Shown: in pieces, positions 34,141 to 44,500 of the stretch
Numbering within the stretch: position 1 is the stretch's first letter
Layout: every line of letters starts with the position of its first letter
The notes under the pieces: generated by a model
The model's database searches: none
Told to the model about the DNA's origin: nothing
What the model saw: only the letters and a program-made list of their open reading frames with translations
Program-made: the position numbers and the translations under genes
Assembly: GCA_963836015.1 (NCBI GenBank)
Contig: CAWIIF010000010.1
Location: 105,507 to 169,506, forward strand
Direction: 5' to 3'
DNA length: 64,000 bases
DNA from: CAWCDJ01 sp963836015
GTDB taxonomy: Bacteria; Acidobacteriota; Terriglobia; Bryobacterales; Bryobacteraceae

Positions 34141-35124
34141 ATGTCCCAGCGGGAATCAATGGTCGCACAGCCGGCTGGATTCTCGCCGCCAGTCCATCGA
34201 AAGCTGGCCGATCTGGAGACGGCTCTCGGTTCGGCGATTCGCGGCAAACCGGAGGTGATCCGGCTCTCGGTCGTCTGCCTGCTGGCCCGCGGCCACCTGT
34301 TGATCGAAGACGTCCCCGGTGTGGGTAAGACCACGCTGGCCCAGGCGCTCGCGCGTTCGGTCTCCTGCCGTTTCCACCGGCTCCAGTTCACCAGCGACAT
34401 GCTGCCCAGCGACGTCCTCGGCGTCACGATCTACAACGCCCACTCGGAGGCCTTCGAGTTCAAGCCCGGCCCGATCTTCAGCAATTTTCTGCTGGCCGAC
34501 GAAATCAACCGCACCACACCCAAGACGCAGTCGGCGCTGCTCGAAGCCATGAACGAAGGCCAGGTCACGATCGACGGCCGCTCGCATCCCCTGGCCCGGC
34601 CGTTCATGGTGATCGCTACCCAGAATCCGGTGGAACACCACGGCACTTACCCGCTCCCCGAATCGCAGCTCGACCGCTTCCTGATGCGCCTGCGCATCGG
34701 GTATCCGGATGCCGCCAGCGAGCGGCAGATCCTGCGCAACGGAGAATCGTCGCTGGCCGATCCTCCCGCTTCCGGGCTCTCGGCGGAAGACGTGCTGCAG
34801 TTTCAGGACTCGGTGCACCGCGTCGCCGTGGAGGAGTCCCTGGTGGATTACATACTCGCGATCGTGGACCGCACGCGCAATCATGAGGCCCTGGCGCTGG
34901 GGGTTAGCCCGCGCGGCTCCCAGGCCCTGTATCGCGCGGTGCAGGCGCTGGCCCTTCTGGAAGGCCGCGATTACGCCATCCCCGACGATGTGAAGCGCCT
35001 GGCCGCCCCCCTGTTCGCGCATCGCGTGGTGATCAATACCCGCACCACCCTGGTCGAGCGCCGCGCCGATATGGGCGAGCGCATCATCGAAGAGATTCTC
35101 ACCCAGGTGGAAGTTCCCCTGTAG
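34141..35124 (+). CDS. MoxR-family AAA+ ATPase
   Basis: 327 residues. Walker A is PGVGKTT (residues 59-65) and Walker B DEINR (around 120-124). The remaining MoxR signatures are LQFTSDMLPSDVLGV, ATQNPVEHHGTYPLPESQLDRF and a C-terminal AAA lid. MoxR proteins are chaperone-like ATPases that usually act with a VWA-domain protein; no such partner is adjacent here. The gene is followed after 12 bp by a YchF-like gene. ATG start without an obvious ribosome-binding site. Confidence 0.93.
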   Translation: MSQRESMVAQPAGFSPPVHRKLADLETALGSAIRGKPEVIRLSVVCLLARGHLLIEDVPGVGKTTLAQALARSVSCRFHRLQFTSDMLPSDVLGVTIYNAHSEAFEFKPGPIFSNFLLADEINRTTPKTQSALLEAMNEGQVTIDGRSHPLARPFMVIATQNPVEHHGTYPLPESQLDRFLMRLRIGYPDAASERQILRNGESSLADPPASGLSAEDVLQFQDSVHRVAVEESLVDYILAIVDRTRNHEALALGVSPRGSQALYRAVQALALLEGRDYAIPDDVKRLAAPLFAHRVVINTRTTLVERRADMGERIIEEILTQVEVPL

Positions 35125-35136
35125 ACAACTCGTCCT

Positions 35137-36210
35137 ATGAAGACTGCCATTATCGGCCTGCCCATGGTAGGCAAGACCTCCCTGTTCACGATCCTCACCG
35201 GAGTTCACCAGGAGACGCGCATCGGCTCTACCGCGGCCCGCACCGGCGTGGCGCGCGTCCCCGACGAGCGCCTGGAAGCGCTCGGCCGCCTGTTCGAGCC
35301 CCCCAAGGTTACGCATGCCACCGTGGAATACGTGGACATGCCGGCGATCTCGAAGGAGAATCTGCGCGACCCCGGCTACCTTGCCAGCCTGCGCGTGGTG
35401 GATGCCTTCGCGCAAGTTCTGCGCCTGTTCGAGGACGAGACCGTTCCTCACGAAAAGGGCTCGGTGGACCCGCTGCGTGACATGGAAGACGCCGAAACCG
35501 AGCTCATCCTCAGCGATCTCCTGGTAGTGGAGAAGCGCCTGGAGCGCCTCGACAAGGATCGCAAGAAGGTCAAGAACCCGGAGCTCGACCGCGAGTTCGA
35601 GCTGCTCGAGCAATGCAAGGCCGCGCTCGAAGCCAACCAGCCCCTGCGCCAGCTCGAACTCGGGGCCGACGACGAGAAGCGGCTGCGCGGCTTTCAGTTC
35701 CTCTCGCAGAAGCCGGTGCTCTACGTGCTGAACCTCGGCGAGAGCGAGGCGGCCAAGCTCCACGACCGGGAGCGGGAATATCGCGAAGGTCCCCTGGCAG
35801 GGCGCAGGAATACGGCGGCCACCGCGGTTTGCGGCAAGATCGAAGCCGAGCTGGCGGAGCTTCCCCGGGAAGAGCAGCAGGATTACCTGGCCAGCTACGG
35901 CCTCGCGGATTCCGGCCTGGAACGCCTCATCTCGGCCACCTACTCGCTGCTGGGCCTGATGAGCTTCCTGACCGCCGGCGAGGACGAATGCCGCGCCTGG
36001 ACCATTCCCGCGCACAGCAACGCCGTCAAGGCCGCCGGCGCGATTCACTCCGATTTCGAAAAGAAGTTCATTCGCGCCGAAGTGGTGAACTGGAAATCGC
36101 TTGTGGATCATGGCGGCTACGCGGGAGTCCGCGAAAAGGGCCTGCTCCGGCTGGAAGGCAAGGAGTACATCGTGAAAGACGGGGACGTGCTGGTGATCCG
36201 GCACGGGTGA
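35137..36210 (+). CDS. YchF/Obg-family P-loop NTPase
   Basis: 357 residues. The P-loop GLPMVGKTSL (residues 7-16) opens the protein. An Obg-like G domain is interrupted by a coiled-coil insertion (VVEKRLERLDKDRKKVKNPELDREFELLEQCKAAL), and the C-terminal TGS-like domain ends EYIVKDGDVLVIRHG. This is the YchF architecture (OLA1 in eukaryotes), a redox- or ribosome-associated ATPase. The G4 motif (NKxD) is replaced by VLNLGE, so nucleotide specificity is probably ATP, as known for YchF. About 15 bp separate it from MoxR. Confidence 0.9.
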   Translation: MKTAIIGLPMVGKTSLFTILTGVHQETRIGSTAARTGVARVPDERLEALGRLFEPPKVTHATVEYVDMPAISKENLRDPGYLASLRVVDAFAQVLRLFEDETVPHEKGSVDPLRDMEDAETELILSDLLVVEKRLERLDKDRKKVKNPELDREFELLEQCKAALEANQPLRQLELGADDEKRLRGFQFLSQKPVLYVLNLGESEAAKLHDREREYREGPLAGRRNTAATAVCGKIEAELAELPREEQQDYLASYGLADSGLERLISATYSLLGLMSFLTAGEDECRAWTIPAHSNAVKAAGAIHSDFEKKFIRAEVVNWKSLVDHGGYAGVREKGLLRLEGKEYIVKDGDVLVIRHG

Positions 36211-36261
36211 AGCGCGCCACCTCGGCGTCAGGCTGTTATTATGCTGTTTGGAGGTCGGAAA

Positions 36262-37572
36262 ATGCCGGAAGAAGTGAATCGACGGAGCTTTTTGAAGACG
36301 GCGGCGCTGGCGGCCGGGCCAGCCGTCATTTCGGCGCGGGGTGCGAACGATAAGATCAATATCGGCTGGATCGGGGTCGGCACCCGCGGCAATGCGGCGC
36401 TTGACTGGCTGCACACGGCCGCTCCCGACGACGTCCAGATCACCGCGATCTGCGATACCCACCAGGGGTACATCGCCCGTGCGCTCGACCGCATGCAAAC
36501 CATCTGGGGAAACAAGCCGGCTACCTACGTCGATTACACCCAGCTTCTTGCCGACAAGTCCATCGATGCGGTCTACATTATGACGCCTGAGCACCTGCAT
36601 CATAATATGACCATTGCCGCGCTCAAGGCCGGCAAGCACGTCTACATCGAAAAGCCGCTGGCGCATACCATCGAAGAGGGCTTCGACATCGTAAACACGT
36701 GGAAAGAGGTCAACCAGAAGCGCAAGATCATTTGCCAGGTGGGCACCCAGAACCGCAGCTCGTCGCTGTATAAGAAAGCCAAGGAAATGGTGCAGCAGGG
36801 CATGATCGGGGACGTGCACTTTGTCCGTGCCTTCTGGTATCGCAACGGGCTTCCCGACCAGCCGTCGTGGCGGTACGTGATCCCGCCGGACGCCAATCCC
36901 GAGAACACCGACTGGAACCGGTTCCTCGGCCCCGCGCCGAAGCGCCCCTGGGATCCACACCGCTATTTCCAGTGGCGCCTCTATTGGGACTACTCCGGCG
37001 GCATCTCGACCGACCTGCTGGTGCACCAGACCGACATCGTCAATTTCATGCTCGACAAGACCGTCCCGCGTACCTGCTCGGCCTCGGGGGGCATCTACCG
37101 TTGGACCGGCCCCGGCGACGACCGCGACGTGCCCGATTGCCTGAGCGCCGTCTACGATTATTCCGACAAGCTCCAGGTCAACTACAGCTGCTATCTGGGC
37201 AACGAGTTCTTCGGTTACGGGGAGGAACTCTGCGGCAACGAAGGCACCATCCGGGTGATGAACCGGCAGGATCTCTACTTCGAGCACGAAACGTACAATT
37301 CGCGCCGTCCGGGCGCAAGCGATCGGGCTCCGGCCGCGATCAAGGCGCGCAAGCCGGTCCACCTCAACGGTATGGCCGATTTCAAGGAAGCCGACGGCGT
37401 GATCAACCACTTCCGGAACTTCATTCAATCGATCCTCGGTAAAGAGGAGGTCATCGCTCCGCCCCCGGTTGGCCAGCAGGCTGCCATTTCCGGCCACATG
37501 GCGACCCTGTCCTATAAGAACCAGAAACGGGTCGTCTGGGACGATTCGGCCAACAAGTATCACTTCGGATAG
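36262..37572 (+). CDS. Tat-exported Gfo/Idh/MocA family oxidoreductase
   Basis: 436 residues from the ATG at 36262, with GGAGG upstream; a longer frame begins at 36241. A Tat signal (NRRSFLKTAALAAGPAV) precedes the NAD-binding Rossmann motif IGWIGVGTRG. Typical family blocks follow: YIMTPEHLHHNMTIAALKAGKHVYIEKPLA (with the catalytic EKP) and GTQNRSSSLYKKA. Family members oxidise or reduce sugars and their derivatives. Tat export with the folded cofactor suggests a periplasmic sugar oxidoreductase working with secreted glycosidases; the substrate is unknown. Confidence 0.92.
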   Translation: MPEEVNRRSFLKTAALAAGPAVISARGANDKINIGWIGVGTRGNAALDWLHTAAPDDVQITAICDTHQGYIARALDRMQTIWGNKPATYVDYTQLLADKSIDAVYIMTPEHLHHNMTIAALKAGKHVYIEKPLAHTIEEGFDIVNTWKEVNQKRKIICQVGTQNRSSSLYKKAKEMVQQGMIGDVHFVRAFWYRNGLPDQPSWRYVIPPDANPENTDWNRFLGPAPKRPWDPHRYFQWRLYWDYSGGISTDLLVHQTDIVNFMLDKTVPRTCSASGGIYRWTGPGDDRDVPDCLSAVYDYSDKLQVNYSCYLGNEFFGYGEELCGNEGTIRVMNRQDLYFEHETYNSRRPGASDRAPAAIKARKPVHLNGMADFKEADGVINHFRNFIQSILGKEEVIAPPPVGQQAAISGHMATLSYKNQKRVVWDDSANKYHFG

Positions 37573-37589
37573 CGGCCGCTCGAGCCCGC

Positions 37590-38618
37590 ATGGCCGCCGT
37601 TGCCCAATCCGCCGCGCCGGCTCCGGCGCGGCCTGACAGCCGTTGGATCATTAGCCGCGGCGTGGACGGAGTTTTCGTCATCGGAAGCGCGCTCGCTGGG
37701 TACGTGTACCTGCTGCTCTACGCCGCCGTCCACATCCCCATTGGTCCCCTGTGGTGGATTTGGTCGATCGGATTCGACGGCACCCATATCTTCGCCACCG
37801 CCTCACGCACCTATTTCGACCGCGAAGCCAGGGTCCGCAATCGACGGCTATTCTACGGCAGCCTGCTATTCTTCTTCTCCCTCGGACCGGTCCTGGTGCT
37901 GGCCGGATGGAAGGGCTGGCTCTACCTGCTGGTGGGCGCCTGGGCCTACTACCATGTCATCCGGCAGCATTATGGGTTCATGGTTCTCTACAAAGTGAAG
38001 AACCGGGATCTCGGGAAGCTCGATAACGCGCTCGACCGCCTGTTTCTGGGTGTGATGCTGCTGATGCCGCCGGTGCACCGGTTTCTGATTCATCATCCCG
38101 GAGAGCTGGGGATCCCCTGGTCGTTTCCCCGCCTGGAAATGCCGGTGTTCGGCCTGATCGCCTTGGTCGGCGCGATCTACCTCGGCCGGCAGTGGCGGCG
38201 GATCCGCGGCGGCGACGCCATCGACCTTCCCAAGTACCTGCTTCTGGCGGCCGTCATTCCGTTGCACTGGCTGACCTTCGCGTACATGAGCTGGCAGGCG
38301 GCCGTCCCCACCGTGACCATCGTCCACAACCTGCAGTATCACGCGATCGTGTGGTTCCACAATCGCAACCGCTACCGGGAGGATGCCGCGCGGCACGGAC
38401 GCATCCCCGCCGCCGTCAGCCGCAGCCTGCTGGCTTACGCGGCCATCGGCCTGCTGTTCAGCTTGCTGTACCGGGTCCCCGGATTCGAACTGGGCAAGGT
38501 CTCGGACCTCGCCTTCGGGTTCTTCTGCGGCTTCGGCCTGACGCACTACTACCTCGACAGCCGCATCTGGCGCGTCCGCCACGATCCGGGCCTGCGCGCC
38601 GCGCTGCAGTTGGGGTGA
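37590..38618 (+). CDS. Multi-pass integral membrane protein
   Basis: 342 residues with about seven to eight membrane helices (VDGVFVIGSALAGYVYLLLY, LFYGSLLFFFSLGPVLVL, FGLIALVGAIYLG and others) and many conserved-looking histidines in the loops (FDGTHIFATASRTYFDRE, YYHVIRQHYGFMVLY, HNLQYHAIVWFHNRNRY, LTHYYLDSRIWRVRHD). The His distribution suggests binding of a metal or heme, but no family is recognised. It follows the oxidoreductase gene after 17 bp and may be co-transcribed. Confidence 0.7.
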   Translation: MAAVAQSAAPAPARPDSRWIISRGVDGVFVIGSALAGYVYLLLYAAVHIPIGPLWWIWSIGFDGTHIFATASRTYFDREARVRNRRLFYGSLLFFFSLGPVLVLAGWKGWLYLLVGAWAYYHVIRQHYGFMVLYKVKNRDLGKLDNALDRLFLGVMLLMPPVHRFLIHHPGELGIPWSFPRLEMPVFGLIALVGAIYLGRQWRRIRGGDAIDLPKYLLLAAVIPLHWLTFAYMSWQAAVPTVTIVHNLQYHAIVWFHNRNRYREDAARHGRIPAAVSRSLLAYAAIGLLFSLLYRVPGFELGKVSDLAFGFFCGFGLTHYYLDSRIWRVRHDPGLRAALQLG

Positions 38619-38649
38619 TGGCTCCAATGGCAGTACGCTAACCTATAAC

Positions 38650-39495
38650 TTGCTCCCGAGTTTTACCTCTCCGCCGCGCCACGTCTGGTGGTCCCGGTGC
38701 CGGCCGACTGTCCGCTACCTGATGGAAACCGAGGCGCATGTATATGCCCTCGCGATCGCCGCCAGCACCCTGCTGGCCTTCTATCCCTTCCTGATCGTGA
38801 TGCTCTCCTTCTGCCGGGATATCCTGCACTGGCCCGCCGCCCTGCAAGCCATCTACCTGGCACTCGGAGACTTTTTCGCCGGTGAGGCGGGTGCGTTTCT
38901 GGTGCGTAACCTGCAGCCCTATCTTGTCCCCAAGCTGCACATCACCTCCATGCTGCTGCTATTGTTTACGGCCAACGGAATCTTCGAGCCGCTCGAAGTG
39001 GCCCTCAACCGCGCCTGGGGAGTCGCTCAGAACCGGTCGTACCTGAAGAACCAGCTCATCAGCCTCGGCCTCGTCTTTGCGTGCGGCGGGCTGGCGCTAT
39101 TGTCCCTCATGTTGACGGCGCTCAACCACACGTGGGTATCCGGCGTGTCCGGCGGCCACCAGCAGGCCGGCGAGTGGATCAGCCTTTTGATCTTCAAGCT
39201 GGCGGCCTTGCCGGTTTCGATCCTGGCCCTGTTTATGATCTACTGGCTGCTGCCCAACCGCAAGATCGAGCCGCGGCGCGTAGCCCCAGTGGCCATCGTG
39301 GTGGGGCTGGGCCTCGAAGCGCTGAAGTACGTGAACCTGCTGGTCTCGCCGATGCTCACCGAAAAACTGAAGAACGAATACGACATCTTCCGCTTCTCCG
39401 TGACCATCCTGCTCACCAGCTTCGTTGCGGCGCTGATTATTCTCGCGGGCGCGCACTGGACCGCGCGACAGGATCAACCCGATCCGTTATCGTAG
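38650..39495 (+). CDS. YihY/BrkB family membrane protein
   Basis: 281 residues with a TTG start at 38650. There are about six membrane helices (YALAIAASTLLAFYPFLIVMLSF, ITSMLLLLFTANGIFEPLEVALN, LGLVFACGGLALLSLMLTAL and others). The family pattern ...FYPFL... and NRAWGV-type motif fit the YihY group, once misannotated as RNase BN. The function of YihY/BrkB proteins is unknown and a transport role is only suspected. A small helical gene follows after 11 bp. Confidence 0.82.
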   Translation: MLPSFTSPPRHVWWSRCRPTVRYLMETEAHVYALAIAASTLLAFYPFLIVMLSFCRDILHWPAALQAIYLALGDFFAGEAGAFLVRNLQPYLVPKLHITSMLLLLFTANGIFEPLEVALNRAWGVAQNRSYLKNQLISLGLVFACGGLALLSLMLTALNHTWVSGVSGGHQQAGEWISLLIFKLAALPVSILALFMIYWLLPNRKIEPRRVAPVAIVVGLGLEALKYVNLLVSPMLTEKLKNEYDIFRFSVTILLTSFVAALIILAGAHWTARQDQPDPLS

Positions 39496-39506
39496 GAAGA
39501 CGCCCT

Positions 39507-39683
39507 ATGAAGGACTGGAAAGCCATCGCCAAACTCACGATTCCGGATCTTCCCGCGCAGGAAGTCGAGCGCCTGATCGCTCCGCTGGCGGCCCTCGAAG
39601 AGAGCTTCCGGCCGCTCGCGCGGACGCTCGCTCCCAATCAGGAGCCCGCTACCGGCTTTCACCCGGAAAGGGAAGCGGAGTGA
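39507..39683 (+). CDS. GatC/AtzG-like small subunit
   Basis: 58 residues, helical (WKAIAKLTIPDLPAQEVERLIAPLAALEESFRPL), with the size and look of the small GatC-type subunits that stabilise amidases, such as AtzG with AtzE. Its stop overlaps the amidase start (GTGA) in exactly the arrangement seen for such pairs. The call rests mainly on context and helix pattern. Confidence 0.6.
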   Translation: MKDWKAIAKLTIPDLPAQEVERLIAPLAALEESFRPLARTLAPNQEPATGFHPEREAE

Positions 39684-41071
39684 CCATACGGGAAGCCGCC
39701 GAGGCGCTGCGCGAGCGCCAGGTCTCCTCGGTGGAACTTACCACCGCCGCGCTCCGCAGGGTCGAGCGGTTGGACGGAAAGCTGCGTGCGTTCATCACGG
39801 TGACCGCGGACCTCGCGCTCACCCAGGCCGCCGCGGCGGATGCCGCCCTGGCTGCTGGGCGCGACCTCGGCCCGCTCCAGGGCATCCCCATCGCGGTGAA
39901 GGACCTGTTCGCGACGAGCGGCATCCGCACCACGGGCGGGTCGGCCCTATATCGGGATTTCGTTCCGGATTACAGCGCCACGGTGGTCGAGCGTCTGGAA
40001 GCCGCCGGGGCCGTGATGCTGGGCAAACTCAATCAGCATGAGCTGGCTTACGGCATCACCTCCGCCAACCCGCATTTCGGGGCCGTCGCCAACCCCTGGA
40101 ATCTCGAACACAGCCCCGGCGGGTCGAGCGGTGGATCGGGCGCTGCGGTGGCCGCCGAGATCGTCTACGCCGCTATGGGAACCGATACCGGCGGATCGAT
40201 CCGGATTCCCGCGTCGTTCTGCGGCACGGTGGGGCTGAAGCCCACCTATGGCCGCGTCAGCCGGTACGGAGTGCTTCCGCTGGGCTACAGCCTGGATCAT
40301 GCCGGCCCGCTGGCGCGGTCGGTGCGCGATGCCGCGCTGGTTCTGAACGCGATCGCCGGCCATGACCGCCGCGACGATACATCCGCGCGCTTTCCGGTGG
40401 TCGATTACGTCCCCGAAGAAGGCTGCCCGGTTCGCGGACTGCGAATCGGCTTTCCCGGAAACTTCTATTTCGACCGGCTTGACCCCGAGGTTGAGTCCTC
40501 CGTGCGGGGAGCGCTGGCCCGCGCCGCGTCCCTCGGAGCCGTGGTGAAGCCGGTGGCCGTCCCGGATATCGCGGCCGTCAATACGGTGGCCCGCCTGATC
40601 CTGCTGGCCGAGGCTTCCGCCACCCTGGAGCCGTTCCTGGAACAACGGGACCGCATTGGGCCCGACGTGTTGGCGCTGCTCGACCAGGGGCGGCTGCTCC
40701 CCGCCACCGACTACGTCAATGCCCAGCGGTTACGCCGGAAGATGCGTCGGGAATTCGCTGGCTTGTGGTCCCAGGTGGACTGCCTGATTACTCCCACGAC
40801 CCCGAATCTCGCGCCTCGCATCGGCGAAACCACGGTGAACTTGGGCGGGTGCCAGGAAGATGTGCGGCTCGCCACCACGCGCCTGGTGCGCGGCATCAAC
40901 CTGCTGGGCCTTCCAGCCTTGTCCATTCCCTGCGGACTGAGCGCTTCCGGACTGCCTGTCGGGCTCCAGATCATCGGGCCGGAATTTCAGGAGGAGCTCA
41001 TCCTGCGCGTCGGCGCGGCTCTCGAGGATTCCGGCGTTGCGATACCCCCGCCGCCGGTCCAACAGGGATAG
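39680..41071 (+). CDS. Amidase signature family enzyme (AtzE/GatA-like)
   Basis: 463 residues with a GTG start overlapping the small gene. The Ser-cisSer-Lys triad is present: Lys in IAVKDLF, the amidase signature GGSSGGSGAAVAAEIVYAAMGTDTGGS, and the nucleophile Ser in TGGSIRIPAS. The family hydrolyses amides; AtzE-type members work on carboxybiuret-like compounds with a GatC-like partner, and GatA makes Gln-tRNA. There is no gatB nearby and the sequence ELAYGITSANPHFG lacks the GatA-like NMDEF, so a free-standing amidase is more likely. Confidence 0.88.
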   Translation: MTIREAAEALRERQVSSVELTTAALRRVERLDGKLRAFITVTADLALTQAAAADAALAAGRDLGPLQGIPIAVKDLFATSGIRTTGGSALYRDFVPDYSATVVERLEAAGAVMLGKLNQHELAYGITSANPHFGAVANPWNLEHSPGGSSGGSGAAVAAEIVYAAMGTDTGGSIRIPASFCGTVGLKPTYGRVSRYGVLPLGYSLDHAGPLARSVRDAALVLNAIAGHDRRDDTSARFPVVDYVPEEGCPVRGLRIGFPGNFYFDRLDPEVESSVRGALARAASLGAVVKPVAVPDIAAVNTVARLILLAEASATLEPFLEQRDRIGPDVLALLDQGRLLPATDYVNAQRLRRKMRREFAGLWSQVDCLITPTTPNLAPRIGETTVNLGGCQEDVRLATTRLVRGINLLGLPALSIPCGLSASGLPVGLQIIGPEFQEELILRVGAALEDSGVAIPPPPVQQG

Positions 41072-41510
41072 GCGACCGCAGTAGCCCCATTGAGTGAGAT
41101 ACCAATAGCTCCTCATGGTCATCGCCCGCACGGTGTGAATTAACTCACGCGCAATCGCTCTCGGAAATCATAGTTAACTACGATATTTCATAAGCTTAGT
41201 AAGTAAATGATCCAGCCGCAGATAGCGTATTTCCGAAACTTAACGTAAGCGGTGCAGTCGTTTCCGCATAGATTCCCGCGTGCCGGGGTTATACACCAAG
41301 TCAAAGTAAACACGGCATCGGCCTCCCATCCTTAACCTTGGCAGACGGCGTGCTCTGTCGAAAGCGACTGTAAACTTCAAGACATCGATCCGATACGCGA
41401 TCAACCGGACATTTCGAGCCGTGTACGCCGGCACGCGGTTCGTATATTTCACAACATAAGAACGCCGGCACGTGAAAGACGACCACTGGTTCTTTGGAGG
41501 GATCAAGATT
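41072..41510 (+). promoter_or_regulatory. Regulatory region upstream of the TonB receptor
   Basis: 439 bp without a gene. It contains an AT-rich island around 41160-41225 with a perfect 10-bp palindrome TAGTTAACTA (41171-41180). A GGAGGG ribosome-binding site lies at the end (41497-41502), before the ATG at 41511. No clear -35/-10 pair can be fixed. TonB-receptor promoters are usually controlled by substrate, so the palindrome is a candidate operator. Confidence 0.35.
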
Positions 41511-44500
41511 ATGTTTCGCAGTATGAGAGGACGTCATGTCCTCTTTTTTCTCGCCTGCCTGATTTCACTTTCCTCGCTGGTGATGGCGCAATCTCTGACT
41601 TCCGGCGACATTTCCGGCACGGTGACCGACCCCACGGCGGCTGCAGTTCCCAGCGCCACCATCACGGCCGCCAACCGCGCGACCGGAGTAGCTCAAACCA
41701 CGACCACCGACTCCCAGGGCTATTACCACTTTGCCTTCCTGCCTCCGGGACAATACCAGGTGAGCGTGAGCGTCGCCGGCTTCGCGACTGCCCGCAAGAT
41801 CGCCACGGTGCAGGTCGGGCAGGCGCTCAAGGCCGACATCCAGTTGAGTGTTGCCACAGCCAGCCAGACCGTCGAGGTTTCCGAGGTGGCGGGCGCCATA
41901 CAAGTCGAGAACGCCGATTTGACGACTTCCGTCACCACACAACAGTTGGCAATGCTGCCGAACTCGGGCAACGACATGACGTATGTCGCCCTGATGGCCC
42001 CCGGCGCCGTGATGAGCACCAGCGCCGGGTACGGCAATTTCTCCACCTACGGGCTGCCCGCGACCGCCAACCTCTTCACTCTCGACGGGCAGAACGATAA
42101 CGACATTTATCTCAACCTCAACAACAGCGGAGCGTCCAACCTGATGCTCGGCACCAACGAGCTCTCCGAGGCGACGGTCGTGAACAACGGCTACTCCGGG
42201 CAGTACGGCCAACTGGCCGGCGCGCAGGTCAACTATGTTACGAAGTCCGGCACCAACCAATTCCACGGCAACGCCGAATGGTTCTGGAACGGGCGCGCGC
42301 TGAACGCCAACGACTGGTTCAACAACCAGGCCGGCGTGGCCAAGCCGTTCGCTAACTCCAACCAGTGGGCTGCCAGCGTCGGTGGTCCCATCTGGAAGAA
42401 CAAGACATTCGTCTTCTTCGACTATGAAGGGGTGAAGAACGTGCTGCCGACCGGCGTGCTGGCCAAGATTCCCAGCGCGCAGTTCGAGACGGCCACGCTC
42501 AACAACCTGACCGTGACCGGCCAGACCGCCGCCGCGTCGCTCTACCAGCAGGCATTCAACCTGTACAACAACGCGCTGGGCGCCTCCACTGCGACACCGG
42601 TGCCCGGAGGGGGCTGTGGAAGCTTCACCCTCCTCGGCGCGGGAGTCCCCTGCGCGCTCCAGTTCCGGTCCACAGCAGGTAATAAGACCAGCGAATACCT
42701 CTGGGCCGCTAAAGTGGATCACCACTTCAGCGAAAAGGACCAGGCGTATCTCCGCCTGTGGCGGGATAACGGGACGCAGCCGACGGCCACCGATCCGATC
42801 AGCCCGATCTTCAACGTCTTCAGCCCGCAACCGCAAATGCAGGCGCACCTGGGTGAGACTCACACTTTCGGTTCAACCGCCGTCAACCAGTTGATCTTCT
42901 CCGGGTTTTACTACAGCGCGCGCTTTGGCTCGCCTGACGAGGGAGCGGTCCTGGCGGCATTTCCGACCGTCATCCGTTTCTCGCCTGCGCTATTTAGTAA
43001 CCTGGGAGGCACCACTTACAACTTCCCGCAGGGCCGCAACGTCACACAGTATCAGTTAGTCGACGACTTTTCGAAGACCCTCTCCAGCCACACGCTGAAA
43101 TTCGGGGTCAATTACCGCCGCTACGATGTCAGCGACCTGTCGTTCGGAGTGCTGACCCAGGGGCGTATCACCGAGCTAAATCTGCTCGATTTCTATAACG
43201 GCGGCGGCACCGGCAACTACCTACAGCAGCGCTTCCCGTCGCAGAACGAGCAGCCGCTCAACATCTACCTGATGGGCTTCTACGGCCAGGATGAATGGCG
43301 CGTCACCAGCAAGCTGAAGCTCACGGCGGCACTCCGGCTCGATTACAACTCAAACCCGGTGTGCGGCCGGGATTGCTTTGCCCGGCTCGCGGCCCCGTTC
43401 GGCGCTCTCGACCACAGCGCCGGCACGCCGTATAATGCGGCCATCCTGACCAACCAGGCCCAGGCCTACCCGGGTGTCAGCGGCGTCATCTGGCAGCCGC
43501 GCGTCGGCTTTGCCTGGACTCCGACAAAGAGCGGCAACACCGTGGTTCGCGGCGGATTCGGAATTTTCGGCAACGCCATCCCCGGTACGGTCGCATCAGT
43601 CATGGCGCGCAACACACCGCTCCTGAATTCGTTCCAGGTTAGCAACGCTCCGATTACCCCGGGCGTTCCGAACAACCTGTTCGCCATCGCGGCCGGCGCC
43701 AACCAGTCGCTGCTCAACGCTTTCAGCAGCGGCGGAACCCTGGCGTCCATCAGCGCTGCGAATCCCTACTTCTCGCTGCCCGGCTTCAACTCGATCGACG
43801 GCACTTTCCAGACCCCGCAATACCAGGAGTGGAACCTCGAAGTGCAGCAGGCACTGCCCTGGCAGATGGCCCTCAGCATCAACTATGTCGGCAATCACGG
43901 CATTCACGAAACGATGATCAATAACAACGCGAATGCTTATTGCGACCCGGCCAATTGCGGCGGTTTCGGCGGGCTGCCCACGACGGTCCCGGATCCGCGG
44001 TTCGGTGTCGTCAACAACTACACCAGCGGCGCGGTTTCCAATTACAACGGACTCACCGTCAATCTCCGCCGCCGCTTCTCCCACGGCTTCCTGTTCGGCC
44101 TCAACTACACGTGGAGCCACGCGCTTGACATGGTTTCGAACGGCGGCATCGAGAGCTACGATCTCAACGCCGCGCCGAGCATCCTGAATCCCATCAATCC
44201 GAGCAACTTCCGCCAGTTCAACTATGGGGATGCGGATTACGACGTGCGCCAGTACATCAGCGCCAATTATGTTTGGGAGAACGCGCTGCGCCACATGTTC
44301 AAGGGAGGCCCCAACGTCCTGTTCAACGGCTGGAACGTTTCCGGCACCGTTTACCACCGCACTGGTTTGCCCTTCAGCGTGATCGATTCCAACGTCTCGG
44401 GCGCCCTCGCCGGGTTCAACTACGGGGGCACGATCCTCGCCCAGCAGTTGACGGCCGGGGCAACCACCTGCGGCAAGTCGTCCATCGATACGCCGTGTTT

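Noticed and set aside
34156..37563. 1135-residue reverse-strand open frame
   Set aside because: It is antisense to moxR, the YchF-like gene and the oxidoreductase, all of which have clear motifs. High GC makes long antisense frames common.
41565..42863. 432-residue reverse frame over the TonB receptor
   Set aside because: Shadow of the receptor; Arg/Gly/Val-rich translation with no family match.
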